A stretch of 64,000 nt of DNA from Neisseria subflava (GTDB lineage Bacteria > Pseudomonadota > Gammaproteobacteria > Burkholderiales > Neisseriaceae). The stretch lies in contig NZ_CP039887.1 of the NCBI RefSeq assembly GCF_005221305.1, forward strand, positions 1,178,001-1,242,000, given 5' to 3'. The position numbers and the translations under genes are program-made. A model generated the notes under the pieces. It saw nothing but the letters and a program-made list of their open reading frames with translations. It was not told the origin of the DNA and did not search any database. This document shows, piece after piece, positions 15,670 to 24,604 of the stretch (within the stretch, counting starts at the first letter, position 1; every line of letters starts with the position of its first letter).

Positions 15670-16315
15670 CTGACACCTCTGTTTTGGCCAACTCTTGCCA
15701 TTGGGCTTCGGGAAACTCATCTTTCAGACAGCCTTTAAGATATTCCAAGGTATCGCCGGCAATGGTTTCATCTTTGCTATCGTGAATATGGTTGAAAATT
15801 AGGCTGTGCAACTGGATGCCGTATTGTTTGAGCGCGGCGAAGCTGAGTAGGGTGTGGTTGATGCTGCCGAGCCGTCCGCTGGTAACGAGGATGACGGGAT
15901 AAGCCTGTTGCTGAATATAATCAATGGTTAACAGATTTTCCGTCAGTGGCACCATCAATCCGCCTGCACCTTCAACCAACACGATTTCGTATTGCGCCAC
16001 CAATTCTTGCGTGGCGGTACGGATTTTCTCCAAGTCCAAATCCCTGCCGTCCAGTCGGGCAGCAAGGTGGGGCGAAGCCGGATAGCTGAAGATTTCGGGC
16101 ATGGTCAGCCCTTGTTTGTCGGCTTCCTGCATGGGTATGCCCATGATTTTGCGGTGGACGGCGATGTCATCGGCGATGTTTTGGCAACCGGTTTGCACGG
16201 GCTTTTGCGTGATCACGCTTTTGCCCTGCTGCAACAATTGTTTTGCCAATACGCCGGTGGCGACGGTTTTGCCGATGTCCGTGTCTATGCCGCTGACGAA
16301 GTAAACGCCTTTCAT
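15659..16315 (-). CDS. bioD: Dethiobiotin synthetase
   Basis: A 218-aa P-loop protein starting MKGVYFVSGIDTDIGKT, the BioD-type Walker A (GxxTxxGKT with D in place of T, still ending GKT). It also has KPVQTGC and VEGAGGLMVPL, both conserved in BioD. It forms the ureido ring of dethiobiotin from 7,8-diaminopelargonate, CO2 and ATP. The start at 16315 overlaps the bioA stop by 4 nt (ATGA type), so the two consecutive pathway steps are translationally coupled. Confidence 0.95.
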   Translation of the reverse strand: MKGVYFVSGIDTDIGKTVATGVLAKQLLQQGKSVITQKPVQTGCQNIADDIAVHRKIMGIPMQEADKQGLTMPEIFSYPASPHLAARLDGRDLDLEKIRTATQELVAQYEIVLVEGAGGLMVPLTENLLTIDYIQQQAYPVILVTSGRLGSINHTLLSFAALKQYGIQLHSLIFNHIHDSKDETIAGDTLEYLKGCLKDEFPEAQWQELAKTEVSDGA

Positions 16316-17601
16316 TTGCTGTGTTCCTTCAAGATTCGTACGGTTTTGTCGGCAAGTTCGGTTAAGAGGTCGTCTGAAATAATGTAGGGCGGCATGAGGT
16401 ACACCAGCCTGCCGAATGGACGCACCCAAATTCCCTGCGCCACGCAGTCCGCTTGAAAACGCGCCATATCCACGCCTTTTTCCAACTCAATCACCCCAAT
16501 AGTACCCAAAACGCGCACCTCTTTCACGCCGCGAATGTCCCATGCGGCTTTCAAACGGCCTTTTAGAATGCTTTCGATGCGGCGGATATTTGCCTGCCAA
16601 TCTTGGGACAAAAGCAGCTTGACCGAAGCGCAGGCAACGGCACACGCCAGCGGGTTTGCCATAAACGTCGGGCCGTGCATAAACACGCCCGCTTCGCCGC
16701 GCGAAATCGTTTCGGTGACTTTTTGCGAAGTGATTGCCGCCGCCAGCGTCATATAGCCGCCGCTCAAACCCTTGCCGATACACATAATATCCGGCACAAC
16801 ACCCGCGTGTTCACAGGCAAACATCTTGCCCGTGCGCCCGAATCCAGTGGCAATTTCGTCAAAAATCAACACGATATCAAATTCGTCGCACAAATCGCGC
16901 AAACTGCGAAGATACTGCGGATGATAAAAATACATGCCGCCCGCACCTTGCACGACCGGTTCCAAAATAAAGGCGGCGATATCCGCATGATGCGCTTCAA
17001 ACAAGGCGCGGACAGGCTGCAAATCCGCCTCGTCCCATTCATCGTCAAAACGGCTTTTCGGATTATCGACAAAATAACGCTGCGGCAACGCGCTGCCGAA
17101 AATATGGTGCATCCCCGTTTCCGGATCGCAAACGGACATCGCGTTCCAAGTATCGCCATGATACCCACGCCGCACCGTCGCAATATTCTGCTTCGCCGTC
17201 AAACCCCGCGCCTGCTGGTATTGCACCGCCATTTTCAGCGCGACTTCCACCGAAACCGAACCCGAATCTGCATAAAAAATACGATCCAGTCCCTGCGGTA
17301 AAATCCCGACCAACAACTTGCCCAGCTCCACCGCCGGCTCGTGCGTCAAACCGCCGAACATCACATGCGACATTTGCTTAATCTGCGCCTCAACCGCCTG
17401 ATTCAAAACAGGATGATTATAGCCGTGTATCGCACACCACCAAGACGACATCCCGTCAATCAGCCGCGTGCCGTCCGCCAATTCGATATGCACGCCCTCC
17501 GCACGGCGAACCGGATAAACAGGCAACGGGTCGGTCATGGATGTATAGGGATGGAGCAGATGGGCGCGGTCGAAATCGAGCAGGGAGGAATGTTCAGACA
17601 T
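16312..17601 (-). CDS. bioA: Adenosylmethionine-8-amino-7-oxononanoate transaminase
   Basis: A 429-aa PLP-dependent class III aminotransferase. It contains DGMSSWWCAIHGYNHP, SGSVSVEVALKMA, RRGYHGDTWNAMSVCDP, FDEIATGFGRTG and the PLP-Lys segment CIGKGLSGGYMTL, all characteristic of BioA. It converts KAPA to DAPA with S-adenosylmethionine as amino donor. Start at 17601 (MSEHSSLLDFDR); a longer frame is possible but not conserved. It is the first gene of bioA-bioD-ubiC. An AGGTCGTCTGAA uptake-sequence variant lies in its 3' end near 16367. Confidence 0.95.
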   Translation of the reverse strand: MSEHSSLLDFDRAHLLHPYTSMTDPLPVYPVRRAEGVHIELADGTRLIDGMSSWWCAIHGYNHPVLNQAVEAQIKQMSHVMFGGLTHEPAVELGKLLVGILPQGLDRIFYADSGSVSVEVALKMAVQYQQARGLTAKQNIATVRRGYHGDTWNAMSVCDPETGMHHIFGSALPQRYFVDNPKSRFDDEWDEADLQPVRALFEAHHADIAAFILEPVVQGAGGMYFYHPQYLRSLRDLCDEFDIVLIFDEIATGFGRTGKMFACEHAGVVPDIMCIGKGLSGGYMTLAAAITSQKVTETISRGEAGVFMHGPTFMANPLACAVACASVKLLLSQDWQANIRRIESILKGRLKAAWDIRGVKEVRVLGTIGVIELEKGVDMARFQADCVAQGIWVRPFGRLVYLMPPYIISDDLLTELADKTVRILKEHSK

Positions 17602-17653
17602 GTTTAAAACAATGGTTTGATTAGTCTCATTATTATATAACATATTTCCTATT

Positions 17654-18559
17654 TCAGACGGCACGTCTTCCGTACTGCATCAACGCCAATCCGACCACCG
17701 CCGCCAAACAGCCGGCAACCAAGGAAACATGCAATGCTTCGCCCAAAAACCAAGCGGAACACAAAATGCCGAATACCGGCACCAAAGTAATGTACGCCGC
17801 TGCGCTGCCTGCGCCCAAAGTCTTCACGCCTTCAAAATACCACGCATAGCTCAAGACCGTTGCCCCGACAGACAGGCCAATCAAAGCAAACCAGCCCCTG
17901 CCGTCCATTTCGGCAAGCATACCAAACGGCAGGCCGTCTGAAATCAACGCAGGCGGCAGCAACATCATTGCACCCAGCCAAGCGGTGGCCACGGTGACAG
18001 TCAGCGCATCAATCCCCCGCAACACCGCCCTGCCTATCATCGTATAAGTAACCAAGCAGCAAAGGCTGCAAAACACCAGCACTTCGCCCCACCCTATGCC
18101 GCCGCCCGACAAAAACGCCGCAATCTCGCCATGTGTGACCGCCCATATCGAGCCTGCCACTGCCAACAACATGCCCGACACAATCTTGCCGTTGAGTTTC
18201 TCGCCAAACAACAAAGCCGCAAAAAACATCGTCAGCACAGGATTGAACGTGACCAACACTGTCGCCCTTGAAGCAGGAATCCGCTGCAAACCCAGCATAG
18301 ACAATACGGTAAAACCAAATACGCCGAATGTCGCCGCCAGTGCCAATCCAAGCCATTGTTTGCGCGACAAAACTGCCAAAGTACGCAACCGATACCGTGC
18401 AAACAGCCAGCCCAAAAGCAAGATTGCCGCCGTCAAAAAGCGCAGCATACCGCCCGTTAAAGGCGGCAGCGCCTGTCCCAGCATCCGCCCCATCGGCCAA
18501 GATGCGCCCCAAAACGCCGCCATGCCCAATAGTTTTAGATGGATTGCTAAATGTTTCAT
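17654..18559 (-). CDS. EamA/DMT-family transporter
   Basis: A 301-aa inner-membrane protein with about ten predicted TM helices in two repeated halves, the layout of the drug/metabolite transporter superfamily (EamA domains at about 8-140 and 155-295). The opening MKHLAIHLKLLGMAAFWGASWPMGR and the loop LGLQRIPASRATVLVTFNPV (end of the first repeat) are typical. The substrate cannot be predicted. It is 52 nt upstream of bioA on the same strand, so it may feed transcription into the biotin genes. Confidence 0.88.
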   Translation of the reverse strand: MKHLAIHLKLLGMAAFWGASWPMGRMLGQALPPLTGGMLRFLTAAILLLGWLFARYRLRTLAVLSRKQWLGLALAATFGVFGFTVLSMLGLQRIPASRATVLVTFNPVLTMFFAALLFGEKLNGKIVSGMLLAVAGSIWAVTHGEIAAFLSGGGIGWGEVLVFCSLCCLVTYTMIGRAVLRGIDALTVTVATAWLGAMMLLPPALISDGLPFGMLAEMDGRGWFALIGLSVGATVLSYAWYFEGVKTLGAGSAAAYITLVPVFGILCSAWFLGEALHVSLVAGCLAAVVGLALMQYGRRAV

Positions 18560-18689
18560 GGTGATGGATAACTTGAATAATTGGTTTAGAAAGCGTACAA
18601 GATCGGTTTGGAAGGATAAATTTCCTTAGCCGCCGACACTTGATAGAGTTTGCGCGGATAAAATACTACGCTGAATCATTATGGAAACA

Positions 18690-18734
18690 AAGGCCGTCTG
18701 AAAGACTGAAATCCAGCTTTTTCAGACGGCCTTT
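18690..18734 (-). terminator. Inverted DUS terminator after trpB
   Basis: AGGCCGTCTGAAA (18691-18703) and TTTCAGACGGCCT (18720-18732) form a 13-bp stem just after the trpB stop codon (18754, minus strand), followed on that strand by a T-rich stretch. Confidence 0.8.
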
Positions 18735-18753
18735 ACTGCTCAATCAATAAGGC

Positions 18754-19956
18754 TTACAACTCAATGCCTTTGAGTTTCGCCACTGTATTAATGTCTTTGT
18801 CGCCGCGGCCGGACAGGTTGACCAGAATCACTTGCTCTTTGCCCATTTTCGGCGCGTTGGCGACTGCCCATGCGAGGGCGTGGCTGGACTCCAGCGCAGG
18901 AATAATGCCCTCAAAACGGCAGAGCAAATCAAAGGCTTCGAGTGCTTCGTCGTCTTTGGCGACGGTGTATTCGACGCGCTTGATGTCGTTCAGGTGGCTG
19001 TGTTCCGGGCCGATGCCGGGGTAGTCCAGGCCTGCGGAAACGGAGTGCGTCCCCAAGACTTGGCCGTTTTCGTCCTGCATCAGGTAGCTGCGGAAGCCGT
19101 GCAGTACGCCGATGGGGGCTTTGCTGGTAATCGGTGCGGCGTGGTCGGGGGTGTCCACGCCCAAACCGCCGGCTTCCACGCCGACGAGGCGCACGTTTTC
19201 TTCGCCGATATACGGGTGGAACAGTCCGATGGCGTTCGAGCCGCCGCCCACGCAGGCAACGGCAACATCAGGTTGGCGGCCGATGGCTTCCAACATTTGT
19301 TCTTTGGCTTCATTGCCGATCACGCATTGGAAATCGCGTACCATTTCCGGATACGGCGCAGGACCTGCGGCAGTGCCGATGATGTAGAACGTATCGTCCA
19401 CACGTGCCACCCATTCACGCATGGCTTCGTTCATCGCGTCTTTCAGCGTGCGGCTGCCGCTGTCCACGCTGACCACGTTCGCACCCAATAATTTCATGCG
19501 GAACACGTTGGGCATTTGACGTTGGATATCGTCCGCACCCATGTACACGTCGCAAGTCATGCCGAAGCGTGCGGCGACGGTAGCAGAAGCCACGCCGTGC
19601 TGACCCGCGCCGGTCTCGGCAATCACGCGTTTTTTGCCCATACGGCGGGCGAGTAATGCCTGACCGATGGTGTTGTTGACTTTGTGCGCGCCGGTGTGGT
19701 TCAAATCTTCACGCTTCAGCCAGATTTGCGCGCCGCCCAAATGCTCGGACAATCGCGCGGCATGGTAAACAGGGCTGGGGCGGCCGACATAGTGTTTCAA
19801 ATCATGGCGGAACTCTTCCCAAAATGAAGGATCTTCTTTCGCTGCTTTATAGGCTTCTGCCAATTCTTGCAAAGCCGGAATCAGGGTTTCGGAAACATAC
19901 AGGCCGCCGTGTTCGCCGAAAAAGCCGTTCTCGTCGGGAGCGTGATAATTTTTCAT
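18754..19956 (-). CDS. trpB: Tryptophan synthase beta subunit
   Basis: A 400-aa PLP enzyme. The Schiff-base Lys92 lies in NHTGAHKVNN, the catalytic Glu in IAETGAGQHG, and the phosphate-binding Gly loop in CVGGGSNAIG. It condenses indole with serine to tryptophan. The length matches the family. trpA is not adjacent; trpF lies 1.2 kb upstream beyond two unrelated genes. The gene is preceded by an inverted DUS at 19984-20020 that probably ends the upstream unit, so trpB may have its own promoter in the short gap. Confidence 0.97.
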   Translation of the reverse strand: MKNYHAPDENGFFGEHGGLYVSETLIPALQELAEAYKAAKEDPSFWEEFRHDLKHYVGRPSPVYHAARLSEHLGGAQIWLKREDLNHTGAHKVNNTIGQALLARRMGKKRVIAETGAGQHGVASATVAARFGMTCDVYMGADDIQRQMPNVFRMKLLGANVVSVDSGSRTLKDAMNEAMREWVARVDDTFYIIGTAAGPAPYPEMVRDFQCVIGNEAKEQMLEAIGRQPDVAVACVGGGSNAIGLFHPYIGEENVRLVGVEAGGLGVDTPDHAAPITSKAPIGVLHGFRSYLMQDENGQVLGTHSVSAGLDYPGIGPEHSHLNDIKRVEYTVAKDDEALEAFDLLCRFEGIIPALESSHALAWAVANAPKMGKEQVILVNLSGRGDKDINTVAKLKGIEL

Positions 19957-19983
19957 GGGATTTTTTCCTTATTCGTTTTATGG

Positions 19984-20020
19984 TTTCAGACGGCCTGATT
20001 CAGTACAAGGCCGTCTGAAA
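19984..20020 (-). terminator. Inverted DUS terminator upstream of trpB
   Basis: TTTCAGACGGCCT (19984-19996) and AGGCCGTCTGAAA (20008-20020) form a 13-bp stem. It is 50 nt after the end of the minus-strand membrane-protein gene and 28 nt before trpB. Confidence 0.65.
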
Positions 20021-20069
20021 GTAAAAATTGTCAGCAATTATAGCCGTTTTCCATTCATCTTGTCGGCAA

Positions 20070-20480
20070 CTAATTGAATAATAATATCAGCAGACAAAAT
20101 AGGAACAATAGCGTACAGCTCGATGTTGCAACCAATGCCGTATCCAACGGCGGCGCAATATGTTTTTCTTCGCTTTTGTTTCTCAAGCATATTTTTAATG
20201 CCAACATTCCGAGCCACAGCGCCAGTAACCAACAACCCAGAAAGTTAAGCACCAGTAAAGCAATAATCAACTCATTGGTATTTATAGTGCTTACGTTCAA
20301 AAATATCCAATTAAGGCCCTTAACAGACATAATGACTGCAGATATTTGTATCACATACAAAAGCGTTCCGCCCAACAATACCTTGATGTGCCATTGTTTG
20401 GCCTTCAGCCACACTGAGACGACATTAAAAAGCCACCACAAAGCCATAAACGTCATTAAAGAAATGTCATAACGATCCAT
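20070..20480 (-). CDS. Hypothetical membrane protein, 136 aa
   Basis: A 136-aa protein with four likely TM segments (about 7-25, 33-52, 70-100 and 118-135). A short polar loop KICLRNKSEEKHIAPP precedes the last one. I do not recognise the family. Base composition is more AT-rich than the flanking trp genes. The start is 4 nt after the stop of the UDG-superfamily gene, so the two are probably cotranscribed. Confidence 0.65.
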   Translation of the reverse strand: MDRYDISLMTFMALWWLFNVVSVWLKAKQWHIKVLLGGTLLYVIQISAVIMSVKGLNWIFLNVSTINTNELIIALLVLNFLGCWLLALWLGMLALKICLRNKSEEKHIAPPLDTALVATSSCTLLFLFCLLILLFN

Positions 20481-20484
20481 CGCC

Positions 20485-21111
20485 CTACTCCTGAAAAACA
20501 GTCAATCCAGCCATTTCAAAAAAAGCCCGATATGCCGCCGCTTTTTTCGCTAAACTCAAAGGATAGGCACGCGAAGTCGAAGGCAGGCGCGTCAGGGTTA
20601 AATCACGTCCAGCATAAGGAAACGGCACTGTTTCTCCTGTCTTCAGCATTTTCATGCCGCTGCCTTGAATCTCCAACAAAACTTCGGTTGCCTTGCCGCC
20701 GGTGGTGCAAAGATGGCGGCACTCGGGCATTTGTGCCAATACTGCTGCCAAATCGACGGTTTCTATCACTTTTAAAAACTTATCCGAAGCATTGCCATGT
20801 TCGCGTATTGCCTTCAATACGGTCGGACAGGATGCAATCCCCTCCTCACTCAAAAACGCTTTGATTTTATCGGCATCAAACGCTTTTTCGCCTTGCTTTT
20901 GAAAATGCGCCGCATCGCCGAAAAACACCAGCCCATACACACGCCACATATCGTTTTGAAAATTCGGATAATGAAACTGCATCGCGTGTTTTTCTTCTTT
21001 AGGCGGAAACGTCCCCATCATCATGACCGTTGCCTGCGGCGGCAGCAAGGCTGCGAAAGGGTGGGACTCGACGATTGGCTCTTGCATATCTGTATTCCGG
21101 TTACTTTTCAT
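20485..21111 (-). CDS. Uracil-DNA glycosylase superfamily protein
   Basis: A 208-aa protein resembling the Mug/hypoxanthine-glycosylase branch of the UDG superfamily. Motif 1 appears as MMGTFPPKEEKHAMQFHYPNF with a nearby NDMWRVYG, and motif 2 as RLPSTSRAY near the C-terminus. Such enzymes remove deaminated or mismatched bases from DNA. The exact substrate is not predictable. ATG at 21111 and ATG at 21087 (MQEPIVESHP) are both possible starts and neither has a strong ribosome site. It lies 12 nt after trpF on the same strand. Confidence 0.78.
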   Translation of the reverse strand: MKSNRNTDMQEPIVESHPFAALLPPQATVMMMGTFPPKEEKHAMQFHYPNFQNDMWRVYGLVFFGDAAHFQKQGEKAFDADKIKAFLSEEGIASCPTVLKAIREHGNASDKFLKVIETVDLAAVLAQMPECRHLCTTGGKATEVLLEIQGSGMKMLKTGETVPFPYAGRDLTLTRLPSTSRAYPLSLAKKAAAYRAFFEMAGLTVFQE

Positions 21112-21123
21112 TCAAACAAATTT

Positions 21124-21744
21124 TCAGACGGCCTTTACTGCCTGAATAAACGCCGCCATTTTCTCCCTGCTCTTAATCCCGCCGGAGATTTCCACGCCGC
21201 CGGACACATCCACCGCCGCCGCGCCACTGATTTTTACCGCTTCGGCAACGTTTTCCGCCGTCAATCCGCCGGCAAGTATCCACGGTTTGCCGATATTGCC
21301 ATGCAACATGGTCCAGTCGAAACTTTGTCCCGTACCGCCGTATTCGGTCGGATGATAAGCATCAAACAGCAAAGCGCGGGCATTCGGGAATTTGGCACAG
21401 GCCGTCTGAATATCGGCAGCGGACTGTACGCGCACAGCCTTCAAATACGGGCGGTCAAACCGACGGCAAAAATCATCGTCTTCATCGCCGTGAAACTGAA
21501 TCACATCTATCGGCACCTGACGCAAAATCTCGCGGATGGTTTGCTCGTTTTCATTCACAAACAAGGCCACCACCGATACAAACGGCGACAGGTTTTTCAC
21601 AACCGCCTGCGCCTGCTCAATACTCACTGCCCGTTTACTCTTGGCGTAAAACACCAGCCCGATGGCATCCGCGCCCAATTCGGCAGCGGCCAGCGCGTCT
21701 TCAGGTCGGGTAATGCCGCAAATTTTGGTGCGTATGGTGTTCAT
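21124..21744 (-). CDS. trpF: Phosphoribosylanthranilate isomerase
   Basis: A 206-aa TIM-barrel protein opening IRTKICGITRPEDALAAAELGADAIGLVF, the TrpF hallmark with the catalytic Cys in KICG. A second marker is VIQFHGDEDDDFC. The C-terminal phosphate-binding block is AAAVDVSGGVEISGGIKS, and the catalytic Asp lies in ALLFDAYH. It isomerises phosphoribosylanthranilate in tryptophan synthesis. It is the first gene of a trpF-UDG-membrane protein unit upstream of trpB. Confidence 0.96.
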   Translation of the reverse strand: MNTIRTKICGITRPEDALAAAELGADAIGLVFYAKSKRAVSIEQAQAVVKNLSPFVSVVALFVNENEQTIREILRQVPIDVIQFHGDEDDDFCRRFDRPYLKAVRVQSAADIQTACAKFPNARALLFDAYHPTEYGGTGQSFDWTMLHGNIGKPWILAGGLTAENVAEAVKISGAAAVDVSGGVEISGGIKSREKMAAFIQAVKAV

Positions 21745-21789
21745 GGGGATTGCCTTTTTAAACAGATAGGTCGGATATTATATAAGTTT

Positions 21790-21829
21790 AAGGCCGTCTG
21801 AACATGAAATATCAGGTTCAGACGGCCTT
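21790..21829. terminator. Inverted DUS pair upstream of trpF
   Basis: AAGGCCGTCTGAAC and GTTCAGACGGCCTT form a 14-bp stem with a partly paired loop. It lies upstream of the trpF start, and the second of two such stems after comEC (the other is at 22007-22038). The AT-rich stretch between them (about 21840-22000) has no gene and could hold the trpF promoter. Confidence 0.65.
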
Positions 21830-22006
21830 AAACTTTAAAACAAACATCAGCCGATAATTACTCATAACTTTGTGATTATTACCCTATTTTTAAACTGCCT
21901 ATTTTTTCATCAAAATTAATTTATTCTTTATTATCAAATATCAAACCAAACTATCCACAATTGGATTCACACAAAATTTGGATAATGCCCGTTAATAAAA
22001 AATATT

Positions 22007-22038
22007 AAGGCCGTCTGAAAAATCTTTCAGACGACCTT
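22007..22038 (-). terminator. Inverted DUS terminator after comEC
   Basis: AAGGCCGTCTGAAA and TTTCAGACGACCTT form a 14-bp stem with one G-T pair, starting 10 nt after the comEC stop codon on the minus strand. A T-rich sequence follows in that direction. Confidence 0.75.
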
Positions 22039-22047
22039 TGATCCTTT

Positions 22048-24273
22048 TTACTCAAACGGTTTCTTCTGCCAATAAAACTTATCCTTTTTCAGACGGCCTT
22101 GAAATATATCGCCCTGTCCCAAAGCAAATACCAACGCGCCTGACAAATCCGTTCTCAATAAAGTAATGCCGTGCGCGCGGACACGATTTTGTACGGCAAC
22201 GGTCGGATGTTTGTAGGCATTGGCATAGCCGCTGGATGCCACGGCATATTGTGGCGAAACCGTATGCAAAAAGCTGCCTGACGAAGCCGTGCTGCTGCCG
22301 TGATGTCCCAATATCAACACTTGGCTATACAGCGCATTGCCGTATTTCTCAATCAAACCGGCCTCGCCTTTCACACCCAAATCTCCGGTTATCAACAAGG
22401 CTTTGCCGTTTGCCACGACACGCAATACGCAGCTTTGGTCGTTATCTTCCTTGCCCGTATTTTCAGACGGCCTGAGCAACTCGAAATCTACGCCGTCCCA
22501 TCGCCATTTGTCTTCTTGGCAAAACTCTGCATTCGGATAAAACTCAGGTTGTCCGGCAAGCAATTTATCGGTACCGACAGCCGCTACACTCTGAAAACCG
22601 CCGTCATGGTCAATATCATGGTGCGACAAAATCAAGCTGTCCAAACGGCGCACACCCATAGCGTTCAAACTCGGCACAATACCTGTTTGCGCCACTTGTT
22701 CCGTTCCCGTATCAAACAAAAGATTGCGGTTACGCGTTTGTATCAATACCGACAAACCTTGCCCTGCATCCATCACCGTAACTCTTGCCACCCCCTCCTC
22801 CAACTTGGCAGGACGGTAAAACACAAAACCCAATAAAACCAAACATGCCCAAGGTTTCAAGCCCATGCCTTTAGGCAACAATAACAGCAAAGCCGCCATC
22901 ATCGCCAACACCAGCAAAAGCACAGGCGCTGCTGCGACGGCAAATTCAGGCGATACCGTAGCCAGCCATACCAAACCGCGTAAAGTATATTCCGCCAAAA
23001 ATGCCGCTACCAACTGAACAAGCTCAAACGGGAAAACCGAACCCAGCAAAGCCAACGGCGTCAACACCCAAGAAAACCAAGGAATAGCCAGCGCATTAAC
23101 CAACGGACTGAGCAAAGGTAACGAAGCAAACAAATAGCCCAGCAATACCACTGACAATACCGTCGCTGCCCATTGCCCCCGTACAGCCAAACTCCAGCCC
23201 GACTCTTTCAGACGGCCTGATGAAGCCCAAATCAAAGCAGCAACCAAACCGAATGACAGCCAAGTTCCCACGGCCAATACAGCCAACGGGTCCAACAACA
23301 AAACAACGGCCAAAGCCTGCCACCACGCCGTCCAGCCCGAGCCGCCACTGCCGCGCCACCATGCCCATGCAAACGCAGCCAACATCAACACACTGCGTTG
23401 CGTCGGCACAGAAAAACCGGCCAAAAGCGCATAAAACAAAGCACCGGCAACACCGCCGGCCAATATCCACACACGCGGTTTCGCCGGAATCCACGGTAAA
23501 GAACGGAAAATTCGCTTAATCAGCCAGGCAAACAATACTGCCACCATCGTCACATGCAAGCCCGAAATACTGACCAAGTGCGTCAGCCCCAAAGGACGGA
23601 ATGCCTGCCACAAAGGCGGCCGCAATGCCGACTGCTCGCCAATACTCAAAGCACGCATCAGCCCTATGCCGTCTGAAAACTCAGGATACTTATCCCCTGT
23701 TCTCTGCCAACTCCGGCTTACCGCATCACGCATATTAGCCAAACCGAAACCGCCACCTTGCCGCACGAGTTTTCTGTCGCGCCCCAAAGTACCCATGCCA
23801 TCGATACCATTGGCCAAAGCCCATGTTTCACGGTTCAAACCGCGCACATTCACTTCACCGATCACCGGCTTTACCCGCACCGGTACAGACCACCGACTGC
23901 CCACCGCCCAATCACGCCGCTGATAATCCGACAATATCAAATCAAATTCCTGCCCACGTTCATCCCAAGCCCTTGCCGCAAACTGCACACGCCGACCATC
24001 ATCACGCGACATATCCGCCACTTCAACCGTCAAAACTTTAGCCGCCGCCTCCCCCACAGGCCATTGACCAGCCAAAACCAGCCCGGTCTGCCACACTCCA
24101 AACACCATGCCTACACAGACGGCCAGCACCAACCAAGCTACAGCAAATCTTCGACACAACGCAAGCACGCCAATGATTACAGACAACCAAGCCCACCATG
24201 GCGGTACAAACGGCAACGCAAACGAAAGCACTACACCCACCACCCAAGCAGGCAACATAAACCGCCACGCCAT
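22048..24273 (-). CDS. comEC: DNA internalization channel ComEC/Rec2 (ComA in Neisseria)
   Basis: A 741-aa polytopic inner-membrane protein. N-terminal TMs lead to an OB-like periplasmic region (about 80-200). A competence domain follows with HLVSISGLHVTMVAVLFAW and several TMs (about 230-480), and a C-terminal metallo-beta-lactamase-like domain carries SHHDIDHDGGF near residue 550 and LGHHGSSTASS near 680. It carries single-stranded DNA into the cytoplasm in natural transformation, the process that uses the DUS repeats seen throughout the window. No truncation is visible. Its promoter should lie in 24274-24360, right beside a decayed rhs fragment. Confidence 0.94.
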   Translation of the reverse strand: MAWRFMLPAWVVGVVLSFALPFVPPWWAWLSVIIGVLALCRRFAVAWLVLAVCVGMVFGVWQTGLVLAGQWPVGEAAAKVLTVEVADMSRDDGRRVQFAARAWDERGQEFDLILSDYQRRDWAVGSRWSVPVRVKPVIGEVNVRGLNRETWALANGIDGMGTLGRDRKLVRQGGGFGLANMRDAVSRSWQRTGDKYPEFSDGIGLMRALSIGEQSALRPPLWQAFRPLGLTHLVSISGLHVTMVAVLFAWLIKRIFRSLPWIPAKPRVWILAGGVAGALFYALLAGFSVPTQRSVLMLAAFAWAWWRGSGGSGWTAWWQALAVVLLLDPLAVLAVGTWLSFGLVAALIWASSGRLKESGWSLAVRGQWAATVLSVVLLGYLFASLPLLSPLVNALAIPWFSWVLTPLALLGSVFPFELVQLVAAFLAEYTLRGLVWLATVSPEFAVAAAPVLLLVLAMMAALLLLLPKGMGLKPWACLVLLGFVFYRPAKLEEGVARVTVMDAGQGLSVLIQTRNRNLLFDTGTEQVAQTGIVPSLNAMGVRRLDSLILSHHDIDHDGGFQSVAAVGTDKLLAGQPEFYPNAEFCQEDKWRWDGVDFELLRPSENTGKEDNDQSCVLRVVANGKALLITGDLGVKGEAGLIEKYGNALYSQVLILGHHGSSTASSGSFLHTVSPQYAVASSGYANAYKHPTVAVQNRVRAHGITLLRTDLSGALVFALGQGDIFQGRLKKDKFYWQKKPFE

Positions 24274-24364
24274 GAACGTTTTCCCTTAAATTATGATTAT
24301 TAGATATGTAATAATAAGTGCTTTTAGAGAATTATGACAAATATTTGATTGCAGAATTTATGTG

Positions 24365-24555
24365 GGGATCCAGTCCGACGGGGTGGCTGTGTTCGACCAT
24401 GATGTGGTTGCGGTAGGCGAAACCGCGCAGTTTTTTTGCCGTCGCGTCCGTAAACGGCGGTCAAATCGCCGTAGCCAAAATCGACTTCGGCAAACAGCAG
24501 CCGTGCGCCGCCTTCGGGTGAGGCGATTTGGTAGAGGTCGTCTGAAAGTTGGTTT
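24365..24555 (-). pseudogene. Decayed rhs core fragment
   Basis: On the minus strand this encodes pieces of the same Rhs core as the gene at 29188-33417: DDLYQIASPEGGARLLFAEVD, then after an internal deletion GYGDLTAVYGRDGKK, a frameshift from an extra base in the A/T run near 24431, and LRGFAYRNHIMVEHS. Similarity to the intact copy (around 32200-32300 and 32578-32650) is obvious at nucleotide level. It has no start or stop of its own and is a remnant. It marks the edge of the Rhs array next to comEC. Confidence 0.85.
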
Positions 24556-24586
24556 TCAGACGACCTCTATGTTAACTGTTAATGAG

Positions 24587-24599
24587 ATTGTTAAAGAAC
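24587..24599 (-). promoter_or_regulatory. BoxA-like motif at a rhs junction
   Basis: The minus strand reads GTTCTTTAACAAT, close to the boxA antitermination element of rRNA leaders (CTCTTTAACA). The same 13-mer occurs at 28531-28543, again just upstream of a truncated rhs segment. It may be functional or only mark a shared recombination joint. Confidence 0.3.
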
Positions 24600-24604
24600 C
24601 AATA

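Noticed and set aside
16603..17301. Plus-strand open frame of 232 codons opposite bioA
   Set aside because: bioA is complete and conserved on the other strand; this frame is only its complement.
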